A stretch of DNA of 64,000 nt from Streptomyces sp. TP-A0356 (GTDB taxonomy: Bacteria > Actinomycetota > Actinomycetes > Streptomycetales > Streptomycetaceae): the NCBI RefSeq assembly GCF_001417775.1, contig NZ_BBZJ01000016.1, positions 124,001 to 188,000 of the forward strand, in the 5' to 3' direction. Of the stretch, positions 25,541 through 34,136 are shown piece after piece. The notes under the pieces are model-generated. The model did not search any database. It worked only from the letters and a program-made list of their open reading frames with translations, and was not told the origin of the DNA. A program made the position numbers and the translations under genes. Position 1 is the first letter of the stretch. Every line of letters starts with the position of its first letter.

Positions 25541-27029
25541 GGTCCACTCCTTCGATGGAGGCGATCAGCTCGTGGTCGTGCCAGCCCGCCGGGTGCTCGG
25601 CGACGATCCGGCCGTGGAAGAGGACGAGGACGCGGTCGCAACGCCGCAGATCGTCGAGCTCGTCGGAGACGACGAGCACCGCGGTGCCGTCCTCGCGTGC
25701 GCTGTCCATCCGGGCCAGCAGCGACTCCTTGGACTTCACGTCGACGCCCGCGGTGGGGTTGATCAGGACGAGCAGACGCGGGTCCGAGGCCAGGGCGCGG
25801 GCCATGACGACCTTCTGCGCATTGCCACCGGAGAGGTCCGAGACGGGCTGGTCGGGGCCTTCGGCGTGGATGTCGAGCCGCTGGATCAGGTCGGTGGCGA
25901 AGCCGCGTCTGCGCCGGGTGCCGACGAACCCGTACCGGCCGAGGCGGCCCAGGACGCTCAGGGTGGCGTTGTCGCCGACGGTCATTGCGGCCACGAGCCC
26001 CTGTTCATGGCGGTCGCGGGGGACGCATCCGACGCCCGCCCCGAGCGCGGCCTGGACGTCTCCGAACGGCAGCGGCCTGCCGTCGAGCCGGGCCGTCCCG
26101 CCGGTCGGGGTGCGCAGTCCGGCCAGGGCCTCGGCGAGTTCGGTCTTCCCGCTGCCGCTGGAGCCGGCGAGCCCGACGACCTCACCGTGGCGGACGGTGA
26201 GGTGGATGTCCTCGTACGACTCCGAGGTGAGCCCCCGCGCTTCGAGGGCGACCGGCGCGTCCTCGGGGACCGAGTCCCGGGCGGTCGCCGCGCGCTCGGC
26301 GACGACCTCCCCGGCCATGGCCTGCACCAGGGCCGCACGCGGGAGGTCGGCGACCGGGGCGGTGGTGATCCAGCGGGCGTCGCGCAGGACCGTGACGGTC
26401 TGGCAGACCTCGTAGACCTCCTGGAGGTGGTGCGAGATGAACAGGAAGGTGACGCCGGAGTCCTGCAGGGCGCGCATCCGGGTGAAGAGGCGCTCGATCT
26501 CGCGGTTGTCGAGCTGGGCGGTCGGCTCGTCGAGGACGATGAAGCGGGCGCCGAAGCTGAGCGCCCGGGCGATCTCCACCATCTGGCGGTCCTCGACCTT
26601 GAGGTCGGCGGTGCGCGCCTCGGGGTCGACATGCACGTCCCAGGTGCCGAGGACCTCGGCCGCCTCCGCCCGCAGCCTGCGCCAGCTGATGAGGCCGCCG
26701 CGCCCGGTCGGCTGCCGGTTGATGAGAAGGTTCTCGGCGACCGTCAGCTCGGGTACGACGGTGGGCTTCTGGTAGACGCAGGCGACCTTGCGACGCCAGG
26801 CGTCGCGGTCGGCGAGCGGGGGCGCGGGCTCGCCGTCGAAGCGGACCGTGCCCTCGTCCGGGGCCTGGAGGCCGGTGAGGACGTTGACGAGGGTCGACTT
26901 GCCGGCGCCGTTGCGGCCGACGAGGGCGTGGGACTCACCGGGCAGCACGGTGAGACGGCCGTCCTGGAGGGCGACGGTGGGGCCGTACCGCTTGACGATG
27001 CCCCGCGCCTGGACCAGTGGAGTGCTCAT
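25533..27029 (-). CDS. Sugar ABC transporter ATPase (RbsA/XylG type, two domains)
   Basis: A 498-residue tandem ATPase. Domain 1 has Walker A GRNGAGKST, Walker B VLDEPTAQLD and SHHLQEV. Domain 2 has GSSGSGKTE, signature DLSGGNAQK and a changed Walker B (LVLINPTAGVD), lacking the usual Asp-Glu. That substitution is common in sugar-transporter second domains and means only one site is likely fully catalytic. The start ATG 27029 overlaps the substrate-binding protein stop (ATGA). Confidence 0.93.
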   Translation of the reverse strand: MSTPLVQARGIVKRYGPTVALQDGRLTVLPGESHALVGRNGAGKSTLVNVLTGLQAPDEGTVRFDGEPAPPLADRDAWRRKVACVYQKPTVVPELTVAENLLINRQPTGRGGLISWRRLRAEAAEVLGTWDVHVDPEARTADLKVEDRQMVEIARALSFGARFIVLDEPTAQLDNREIERLFTRMRALQDSGVTFLFISHHLQEVYEVCQTVTVLRDARWITTAPVADLPRAALVQAMAGEVVAERAATARDSVPEDAPVALEARGLTSESYEDIHLTVRHGEVVGLAGSSGSGKTELAEALAGLRTPTGGTARLDGRPLPFGDVQAALGAGVGCVPRDRHEQGLVAAMTVGDNATLSVLGRLGRYGFVGTRRRRGFATDLIQRLDIHAEGPDQPVSDLSGGNAQKVVMARALASDPRLLVLINPTAGVDVKSKESLLARMDSAREDGTAVLVVSDELDDLRRCDRVLVLFHGRIVAEHPAGWHDHELIASIEGVDHG

Positions 27030-28111
27030 TTGACCGTGTTGCCCCAGAGCTTGGGGTCGTCGACGTTGTCCTTGGTGACCAGCGGGGCGGGCAGCTGGTC
27101 CTCCAGGATGCCGCTGGGCAGCTTGACGATCTCGGAGTCGTGGTCGGTGGGACCCGGCTTGAACGTCCTGCCCTGCATCGCGGCCTTGATGTAGTACATG
27201 CCGTACTTGGCGTAGGCGTCCGCGGGCTGTGAGACGGTGGCGTCGATCTCGCCCTTGCGGATGGCGTCGAACTCCTGCGGTATGCCGTCGTTGGAGACGA
27301 TGACGATGTGGTTCTTGTGGCCCGCCGTCTTGAGCATGTTCTTGGACTTGAGGGTCTGCAGAGCGGGCGCGAGATAGACACCGCCGGCCTGCAGGTAGAT
27401 GCCCTTGATGTCGGGATCGGCGTTCAGGAGCGTGTCGAGCTTGGAGGCCGCGGTGTCGGACTCCCACTTGGCGGGGATCTCCAGGACCTGCAGCTTCGGG
27501 TACTTCTTCCTGACGCAGGAGCGGAAGGCTGCCGAGCGGTCCCGGCCGTTGACGGAGGCCAGGTCTCCCATGATCTGCACGACCTTGCCTGCGGTGATGT
27601 GCTGACCGAGGTAGTCGCACGCCTTCTCGCCGTAGGCGACGTTGTTGGCGCGGACGACCATCGCGACCTTGCCCTTGTCGGGTGCCACGTCGACGGCGAC
27701 CACGGGGACGCCCTTGCGTTCGGCCTGGTCGAGCCCGGCCTGGATGGCGGCACTGTCCAGCGGCGCGACGACCAGGCCCTGCACGCCCTGGTTGAGTTCG
27801 TTGTTGATGTCGGTGATCTGCTGCGAGGGGTCGCTGTTGGAGTTGACGGTCTTGAGGGCGTCGACGCCCTCGGTCTTCGCCATCCTGGGCACGTAGTCGT
27901 TGTACGACTGCCAGAACGGCGAGGTCAGCAGGGGCAGGATCACTCCCACCTTTCCGGTACCGCCGCCGTCGGCGCTCGACGCGCCGGTGTCCTTGGTGCT
28001 GCCGCAGGCCGTGAGCGCCAGGGTGCCGCAGGCGGCCGCAGCCGTCGCACGCACCGCCCACGAGGAGATTCGCCTGCCTTGCCGTCCGTTCCGCGCTGTC
28101 CTGCCGGCCAT
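27026..28111 (-). CDS. Sugar-binding lipoprotein (RbsB/periplasmic-binding type 1 family)
   Basis: A 361-residue solute-binding protein with a basic N-terminus, hydrophobic stretch and lipobox (LALTACGS). Typical sugar-binding family phrases follow: VILPLLTSPFWQSYNDYV, QGLVVAPLDSAA, VPVVAVDV and VIVSNDGIPQEF. It captures the sugar outside the cell for the RbsA/RbsC-like system; the substrate is inferred from neighbours to be L-fucose or a related sugar. ATG 28111 follows a GAGGAG site; GTG and ATG codons further upstream are possible. It is the first gene of the operon. Confidence 0.9.
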   Translation of the reverse strand: MAGRTARNGRQGRRISSWAVRATAAAACGTLALTACGSTKDTGASSADGGGTGKVGVILPLLTSPFWQSYNDYVPRMAKTEGVDALKTVNSNSDPSQQITDINNELNQGVQGLVVAPLDSAAIQAGLDQAERKGVPVVAVDVAPDKGKVAMVVRANNVAYGEKACDYLGQHITAGKVVQIMGDLASVNGRDRSAAFRSCVRKKYPKLQVLEIPAKWESDTAASKLDTLLNADPDIKGIYLQAGGVYLAPALQTLKSKNMLKTAGHKNHIVIVSNDGIPQEFDAIRKGEIDATVSQPADAYAKYGMYYIKAAMQGRTFKPGPTDHDSEIVKLPSGILEDQLPAPLVTKDNVDDPKLWGNTVK

Positions 28112-28154
28112 CTGTCGGCTCCTCATCGAGCGTGTCGAGCAGTTGCCCGCATAC

Positions 28155-28167
28155 TTATCAGACCACT
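28155..28167. promoter_or_regulatory. Second, weaker FadR-type operator
   Basis: On the minus strand AGTGGTCTGATAA resembles the TNGTNNNACNA FadR-subfamily box with one mismatch (A-T instead of A-C). It lies about 45 bp upstream of the binding-protein start, where it could block that promoter. Confidence 0.5.
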
Positions 28168-28217
28168 CAACTCGCACAACACCCTTCGGCGCCGCATTTC
28201 CGCGCTATCCAGCCGTA

Positions 28218-28230
28218 GTGGTCGGACCAC
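28218..28230. promoter_or_regulatory. FadR-type operator in the divergent gap
   Basis: GTGGTCGGACCAC is a perfect palindrome around a central G and fits the FadR-subfamily consensus TNGTNNNACNA exactly (TGGTCGGACCA). It sits 43 bp before the regulator gene and about 107 bp before the operon start. It is the best candidate site for the FCD-type regulator encoded next to it. Confidence 0.72.
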
Positions 28231-28272
28231 ATTCGTGGCTAGACTGCGGCGCACGGCGACAGGAGGAGTGGC

Positions 28273-29010
28273 GTGGACGAGATCCCGACCGCGGAGTGGG
28301 AGACGGAGATCGCCGCGGACACCCCACAGAAGGGCACCGTGACCCAGCGCGCCATCGAGCGGATCAAGGCGCTGATCACAGAGGGCCGGCTGGAGCCCGG
28401 TCAGCGCCTGCCGACGGAACGCGATCTCGCCGCCCAGCTGGGGATCTCGCGCAGCTCGATGCGGGAGGCCATCCGGGCGCTCACGGTCCTGGGTGTGCTG
28501 GAGGCCCGGCACGGTTCGGGCATCTATGTCACCCAACTGGAGGCGGGCGACCTGCTGGAGACGTTCGGCGTGGTGGCGGACCTCTCGCGCGGACCGCGCC
28601 TGGTCGAGCTGCTGGAGGTCCGCCGCATCCTGGAGTCGACGGCGACCGCGCTCGCGGCCGCCCGCATCACGGACGACCAACTGGCCGAGGTGGGCAAGCA
28701 CCTGACGGCGATGAACGCGACCGACGATCCGGAGGAGATCCTCGCTCACGACCTCGCCTTCCACCGCGAGATCGCGGCCGCCGCGGGCAACGAGACGATG
28801 GCGGCGATCCTGGAGGGCCTGTCCTCACGCACGTTCCGCGCCCGCGTCTGGCGCGGCTACCAGGAGGAGGGCGCCTTCGCCCGCACCCGCCGCGAACACA
28901 CGGCGATCCACCGCGCCCTGGCCGCCCGCGATCCGGAGGCCGCACGGGCGGCTGCCGCCGCGCATGTGGGAGAGGTGGAGGAGTGGCTGCGCACCCAGCT
29001 GGGGCGCTAG
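28273..29010 (+). CDS. GntR-family regulator, FadR/FCD subfamily
   Basis: A 245-residue regulator. The winged helix (about 22-90: AIERIKALITEGRLEPGQRLPTE, then LGISRSSMREAIRAL and the HGSGIYV wing) is followed by an all-helical FCD effector domain (about 105-240) with metal-type His positions (HDLAFHREIAAAAGN, REHTAIHRAL). It is divergent from the fucose operon and flanked by two FadR-like boxes, so it probably represses that operon until a pathway intermediate binds. GTG 28273 follows AGGAGGAG. Confidence 0.9.
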   Translation: MDEIPTAEWETEIAADTPQKGTVTQRAIERIKALITEGRLEPGQRLPTERDLAAQLGISRSSMREAIRALTVLGVLEARHGSGIYVTQLEAGDLLETFGVVADLSRGPRLVELLEVRRILESTATALAAARITDDQLAEVGKHLTAMNATDDPEEILAHDLAFHREIAAAAGNETMAAILEGLSSRTFRARVWRGYQEEGAFARTRREHTAIHRALAARDPEAARAAAAAHVGEVEEWLRTQLGR

Positions 29011-29046
29011 TCAGCACCGGATGGCCACGCCTCCACCGAGGAGAGG

Positions 29047-32000
29047 TCAGGCCCTCCTGAGCCGCAGCGTCACCAGTTCGAACGGCCGCAGTCGCAGGGT
29101 GATCCGGTTGCCGGCGCGCCCGGGGGCCGCCGCGTTCGCGAGCGGGCGTTCCAGCAGGTCCGTCGCCGTCACCTCCGCGACGTCGAAGTCCGCCGTGAGC
29201 GTGGCCCCCGTACGGCCGCCCCGGGACTCGTGGAAGCGTACGACCACGTCACCGCTGCCGTCGTCGGCCAGCTTCACCGCTGTCAGCACCACGGCGTCCT
29301 CCGCCACGCTCACCAGCGGCGTCACCGCTCCGGCGCCGGTCAGCCGCCGCTGCGGGATGTTGACCCGCCAGCCCTCGCGCACCGCGTCCCCGATGCCGGC
29401 GCCCGGCACCAGCGCGTGCCGGAAGCGGTGGATGCCCTGATCGGTCTCCGGGTCCGGGAAACGCGGGGCGCGCAGGAGGGAGACGCGGACGGTGGTGGTC
29501 GTACCGGAGTCCGTCTCCCGTACCGTCCGTGTGACGTCGTGGCCGTACGTCGAGTCGTTCACCAACGCCACTCCCCAGCCGGGCTCCGCCAGGTGCACGA
29601 AACGGTGGTTGCAGGCCTCGAACTTCGCCGCCTCCCAGGAGGTGTTGGTGTGCGTCGGCCGGTGGAAGTGCCCGAACTGCGTTTCGGACGCGTACCGTTC
29701 GGCGTGTACGTCGAGTGGGAACGCCAGCTTCAGGAACTTCTCCGTCTCGTGCCAGTCGACCTCCGTGTCGATCTCCAGCCGCCGCTCCCCCGGCGCCAGC
29801 GCCAGCACCTGGGTGACGTGCGACGCGCCGAAGGACCGTACGATCCGGACCGACACGCCGTCCTGACCGGGCGCGATCTCCTCCACGTCCACCAGGTCGG
29901 TGACCGTGTTCCGGTAGAACGCGTCCACGTCCCACGCGTCCCACATGTTCGGGAAGTCGGGGTGGAGCTGCAGCAGGTTCGCGGCGCGACCCGGTGCGAT
30001 CGTCTCCCGGTCGGCCTCGATGTCGTACGCCGACACGACCAGTCCCCGTGCGTCGATCTCCACCCGCAGCAGCCCGTTGTGCAGCACGAAGCCGCCGTCG
30101 GTCTCCGACGTCAGTGACACCTCGCCCGCGACGAGCGGGGTACCGGCGCCGCCCGCCGGGACACCGTCGCGGGTGTGCGGCGCCGCGTTGAACACCAGCG
30201 GGACGGCTCCCTCCCCGGCCAGCGACCGCTGCGCGGCGTCGATGATCCCGTTCAGCTCTCCCGCGATCCGCTCGTACGTCGCCCGTGCCTCCCGGTGCAC
30301 CCAGGCGATCGACGAGCCGGGCAGGATGTCATGGAACTGGTGGAGGAGCACCGTCTTCCAGATGCGGTCCAGCTCCTCGTAGGGGTACGAGAACCCGCAC
30401 CGCACGGCTGCCGTGGCGGCCCACAACTCAGCCTCGCGCAGCAGGTGTTCACTGCGCCGGTTGCCCTGCTTGGTCTTCGCCTGGCTCGTCAGCGTGGCGC
30501 GGTGCAGCTCCAGATACAGCTCACCCACCCACACCGGCGGGTGGGGGTACTCCTCCTGCGCCTTCCCGAAGAACTCCCCCGGTCGTTCCCACACCACCGT
30601 CGCCGAGCCTTCGAGGTCGCGCAGCCGCGCCGCCTTCGCGACCATCTCCCGCGTCGTGCCGCCGCCACCGTCGCCCCAGCCGGTCGGCGCCAGGGAGTGC
30701 CGGGCCACCCCCTTGTCCTTGAAGTTGCGTGCGGCGTGGGCGATCTCGCTGCCCCTCATGGAGCAGTTGTAGGTGTCGACGGGCGGGAAGTGGGTGAAGA
30801 TCCGGGTCCCGTCGATGCCCTCCCACAGGAAGGTGTGGTGGGGGAAGCTGTTCGTCTGCGACCACGAGATCTTCTGCGTCAGCAGCCATTTGGAGCCCGC
30901 CGCCTTGATGATCTGCGGCAGTCCGGCGGCGAAGCCGAACGTGTCCGGAAGCCACGCCTCGTCGTTCTCGATGCCGAACTCGTCCAGGAAGAACCGCTTG
31001 CCGTGCACGAACTGACGGGCCATCGCCTCCGAGCCCGGCATGTTGGTGTCCGACTCGACCCACATACCGCCCGCGGGCACGAACCGGCCGTCGGCGACCG
31101 CCTTCTTCACCCGTGCCCACACCTCGGGCCGGTGCTCCTTCACCCACGCCCACTGCTGCGCCTGCGACATGGCGAACACGAACTCCGGCTCGTCCTCGAT
31201 GAGCGCGGTCATGTTGGCCGTCGTACGGGCCACCTTGCGCACCGTCTCACGGAGCGGCCACAGCCACGCCGAGTCGATGTGGGCATGCCCGACGGCGCTG
31301 ATGCGATGGGCGGAGGGGGCCGCGGGCGCCGCCAGGACCTCGGCCAGCTGCGAACGCGCCCGTCCGGCGGACCCGTTCACATCCTGGAGATCGACCGCGT
31401 CCAGCGACCGCTCCACCGCACGCAGGATGTCCCAGCGCCGCGCCGACTCCACCGGCAGCTCGGCCATCAGCTCACCGAGCACCTCCAGGTCGAGGACGAG
31501 CTGCCACACGGTCTCGTCGAAGACCGCGAGGTCCATGCGTTGCAGTGTGTACTGCGGCTCGCTGCCCGCCGTCTCCTTGTCGCCCAACCGGGTGGGCACG
31601 AAGGGGTGGTAGTCCAGGATGACCGGGTTGGACGCCGCCTCGATGCGCAGCTCGACCTGCTCGCCGCCCTCGACGGGCGAGCCGATCCGCACCCACTGGT
31701 TGCGCGGGTTGAGTCCCTTCACCGGGGTGCCGTCGGGGCGGTAGACGAGACCTTCGCACTGGAAGCCGGGCATGTTCTCGTCGAAGCCGAGGTCGAGCAG
31801 GGCCTCGACGGTCCTCCCGGCCCAGGCCTCGGGCACCGTCCCCGTCACCCGGAACCAGCTGGTGCCCCACGGGGCGCCCCAGCGGGTGCCCACCGCGACC
31901 GGTTCGACGGGGGCCGCCAGGCCCTCGGCGACCGGCACGGGCTCGCCGGGCGCGTGCCACACCGCCACCTCCAGGGGAACGGACTCGGGGTACACGGCCG

Positions 32001-32064
32001 GGCGGAGGCGCTCGTCGAGGACGCGCTTGAGGCGGGCTTCGACCAGGGTGCGGTCGTCATGCAT
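29047..32064 (-). CDS. GH38 alpha-mannosidase
   Basis: A 1005-residue retaining alpha-mannosidase without signal peptide, so probably cytoplasmic. An N-terminal beta domain (about 1-245) precedes the catalytic domain. Zinc ligands and nucleophile are visible: GHAHIDSAWLWP (His260, His262, Asp264), Asp374 in WLPDTFGF, which corresponds to the class II DPFG motif, and the His of LLHQFHDILPGSS. The C-terminal beta domains end in LRLRPFELVTLRLR. It would remove alpha-mannose from imported glycans. ATG 32064 lies 37 bp after the endoglycosidase stop, placing it last in the operon. Confidence 0.93.
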   Translation of the reverse strand: MHDDRTLVEARLKRVLDERLRPAVYPESVPLEVAVWHAPGEPVPVAEGLAAPVEPVAVGTRWGAPWGTSWFRVTGTVPEAWAGRTVEALLDLGFDENMPGFQCEGLVYRPDGTPVKGLNPRNQWVRIGSPVEGGEQVELRIEAASNPVILDYHPFVPTRLGDKETAGSEPQYTLQRMDLAVFDETVWQLVLDLEVLGELMAELPVESARRWDILRAVERSLDAVDLQDVNGSAGRARSQLAEVLAAPAAPSAHRISAVGHAHIDSAWLWPLRETVRKVARTTANMTALIEDEPEFVFAMSQAQQWAWVKEHRPEVWARVKKAVADGRFVPAGGMWVESDTNMPGSEAMARQFVHGKRFFLDEFGIENDEAWLPDTFGFAAGLPQIIKAAGSKWLLTQKISWSQTNSFPHHTFLWEGIDGTRIFTHFPPVDTYNCSMRGSEIAHAARNFKDKGVARHSLAPTGWGDGGGGTTREMVAKAARLRDLEGSATVVWERPGEFFGKAQEEYPHPPVWVGELYLELHRATLTSQAKTKQGNRRSEHLLREAELWAATAAVRCGFSYPYEELDRIWKTVLLHQFHDILPGSSIAWVHREARATYERIAGELNGIIDAAQRSLAGEGAVPLVFNAAPHTRDGVPAGGAGTPLVAGEVSLTSETDGGFVLHNGLLRVEIDARGLVVSAYDIEADRETIAPGRAANLLQLHPDFPNMWDAWDVDAFYRNTVTDLVDVEEIAPGQDGVSVRIVRSFGASHVTQVLALAPGERRLEIDTEVDWHETEKFLKLAFPLDVHAERYASETQFGHFHRPTHTNTSWEAAKFEACNHRFVHLAEPGWGVALVNDSTYGHDVTRTVRETDSGTTTTVRVSLLRAPRFPDPETDQGIHRFRHALVPGAGIGDAVREGWRVNIPQRRLTGAGAVTPLVSVAEDAVVLTAVKLADDGSGDVVVRFHESRGGRTGATLTADFDVAEVTATDLLERPLANAAAPGRAGNRITLRLRPFELVTLRLRRA

Positions 32065-32101
32065 GGGGTGCTCCGTGGGTGAGGGTGCGGGATGCCGGGT
32101 G

Positions 32102-34096
32102 TCACCAGCGGTGGGTGGTCGTGGCGGGAGTCGAGACGTTGTAGAGCTCCCCGACCGCGCGCAGTTCGAACCGTGCGGTGCTCTCCCCCTGCTCGGCGGC
32201 GAGTCCGCCGACGTAGAAGGCGTGCTGGCAGGTGCCGCCGAGGAAGCGGCGCGTGCCGTCGGGCAGGATCCGGTGCAGCTCGTAGTGGCGGACGGGGCCG
32301 GGTGCGGGCTGCCACGCGAAGCGCATGGTGCCGCCGTCGGCGTCGGTGACGCGCAGATCGGTGGGGGCGGCCGGGCTGCTCGCCGCGTCCCGCACCGCGA
32401 GTCCGCCCAGCCGCCAGCGCATCCGGCCGCCGCCCGTGAGGCGCACCGCCAGCGTGCGCACCGTGCCCGACAGGCCGTCCAGTGGCACGGTCGTGGTCCG
32501 CCAGCCGGCTCCGGTGGCGACCGGGACATAGGTGTACGGGGGTGCCTGGCCGGGCCTGCCCGGCTCGGCGGTGGCGACCGCCAGCTCGACCCGTACGTCG
32601 CCCGCGTCCACCCGATGCGTCAGCTCGACGACCGTCCGGGGGCCGAGCGGCAACCGGGTGGCGTACAGGTCGAGCGTGGTGGGCGCGTCGAGAGTGCCGG
32701 AGACCAGCAGACTGCTGCCGCCGCGCCAGGCGTCCGCGAAGTCGAAGGCGACGGTGGGGCGCGTGCCGCTGGTGCGGACGACCCAGCGGCGCGATGGCAG
32801 CCGGTCCTGCAGGCCGAGGTGGTTCCATGCGGTGTCCGAGGTGATCTCGCCGTCCTCGTACCACCTCAGTCCGTGCCCGGTGTTGAAGACGGTCGCGAAC
32901 GGCAGTGCGGCGACGGTCGAGCGGTCGGCGACCGACACCGCGGGGGCGCGCCAGCCGGCCGTGGTGTCGGGCCGTGACGGGTCGAGCGACGCGCCGGTCC
33001 AGAAGAGGTCGTCTGCCGTGTGGAAGTCGCCGGGCGTACGGCTCGCGGGCAGGTGGTTGCGGGTCCACTCCGGCCGGTAGAAGCCGATGGACGTGATGTG
33101 CGCGGAGGCGGTGGGCACGATCGCGTCCCAGTTCACCGCGGAGCCGGTACCGTTCGACTCGACGTCGACGCCCGCCCACAACTCGTAGGGGTCGCGTCCG
33201 AGTTGCCCGGCCAGCTTCCCGGAGGAGACCAGCGAACTCCCCGACCAGCGGAAGTCGACGAACATGGCGTCCGCGGCCTGGAAGAACGCCTGGTTCCGGC
33301 CGTCGAGCGCGCCCTGCCAGGCGACCGTGCCGTTCACGGTCATCGCGTCGTACCAGGTGACACGCAGCCCCTTCGCCTTGCTGAGCGCCTTCAGCTCCTT
33401 CATGAAGCCGCGCATGTCGGCGCCGAGGGTGCTGTTGCCGCCGCCGGTCTCGGCGTTGACGAACCAGCCGTCGAAGCCGTACGCCGCCGCGACGGCGACG
33501 AGTTGCGCGGCGAGCGGGTAGTGCCCGGCGCTGTCCTTCCGGACCAGGTCGCGGGTCCACCGGAGCTGTCCCCCGTAGGCGACGGGCGGCAGGAAGATGT
33601 TGCCGAGGACGGGGACGCCGTGGCGGTGGGCGGCGTCGACGATCGGAGCGTTGGGCGCGAGGATCAGGCCCTCGCCCGCGGAGCCGCCCCAGAAGACCAG
33701 CTCGTCGAGGTACGCCCAGTGGGTGAGGGCGTAGTAGTCGGCGGTGGGCGCGCCCTGGGAGGGGTTGCCCGAGGTGGGCCCGAAGGAGACCAGCGACTGG
33801 ATGCGGGCCTGGCCGGAGCGGGCCGTCGTGTTCGCCGGGGTGGGGGTGAAGCGGGCGGCGAGGGGCACGGAGGCGGCGTTGAAGGGCAGGTCCGGGTCGG
33901 TGGCGGCGCTCCAGGCCGTCAGGCTGCGCCAGGTGATCCCGGCGCCCGGCGTGCCGGAGGGCAGGGAGTCGGGGTACCAGTAGGAGGCGTACGGCTGGAG
34001 GTCACGGGTGGCCGCCGAGGTGGCGGTCGCGGGCAGCGCGGGGGTGAGGGCGGCCGCGGCTCCGGCCAGGAGGACCGTGCGTCTGCTGAGGTTCAC
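32102..34096 (-). CDS. GH85 endo-beta-N-acetylglucosaminidase, secreted (Tat)
   Basis: A 664-residue ENGase. The N-terminus VNLSRRTVLLAGAAAALTPA is a twin-arginine signal. The catalytic barrel has the family opening (LQPYASYWYPDSLPSG), LVFWGGSAGEG and FDGWFVNAETGGGN, where Asn214 and Glu216 match the N-x-E pair of Endo-A-type enzymes. C-terminal beta domains (about 400-664) probably bind carbohydrate. It cuts between the two core GlcNAc residues of N-glycans on glycoproteins. GTG 34096 is set by the Tat signal. The gene sits between the GH5-like and GH38 genes in one operon. Confidence 0.9.
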   Translation of the reverse strand: MNLSRRTVLLAGAAAALTPALPATATSAATRDLQPYASYWYPDSLPSGTPGAGITWRSLTAWSAATDPDLPFNAASVPLAARFTPTPANTTARSGQARIQSLVSFGPTSGNPSQGAPTADYYALTHWAYLDELVFWGGSAGEGLILAPNAPIVDAAHRHGVPVLGNIFLPPVAYGGQLRWTRDLVRKDSAGHYPLAAQLVAVAAAYGFDGWFVNAETGGGNSTLGADMRGFMKELKALSKAKGLRVTWYDAMTVNGTVAWQGALDGRNQAFFQAADAMFVDFRWSGSSLVSSGKLAGQLGRDPYELWAGVDVESNGTGSAVNWDAIVPTASAHITSIGFYRPEWTRNHLPASRTPGDFHTADDLFWTGASLDPSRPDTTAGWRAPAVSVADRSTVAALPFATVFNTGHGLRWYEDGEITSDTAWNHLGLQDRLPSRRWVVRTSGTRPTVAFDFADAWRGGSSLLVSGTLDAPTTLDLYATRLPLGPRTVVELTHRVDAGDVRVELAVATAEPGRPGQAPPYTYVPVATGAGWRTTTVPLDGLSGTVRTLAVRLTGGGRMRWRLGGLAVRDAASSPAAPTDLRVTDADGGTMRFAWQPAPGPVRHYELHRILPDGTRRFLGGTCQHAFYVGGLAAEQGESTARFELRAVGELYNVSTPATTTHRW

Positions 34097-34136
34097 TGTG
34101 CGCTCCGTTTCGTCGGGGGGACGGTGTGGGGACGGG

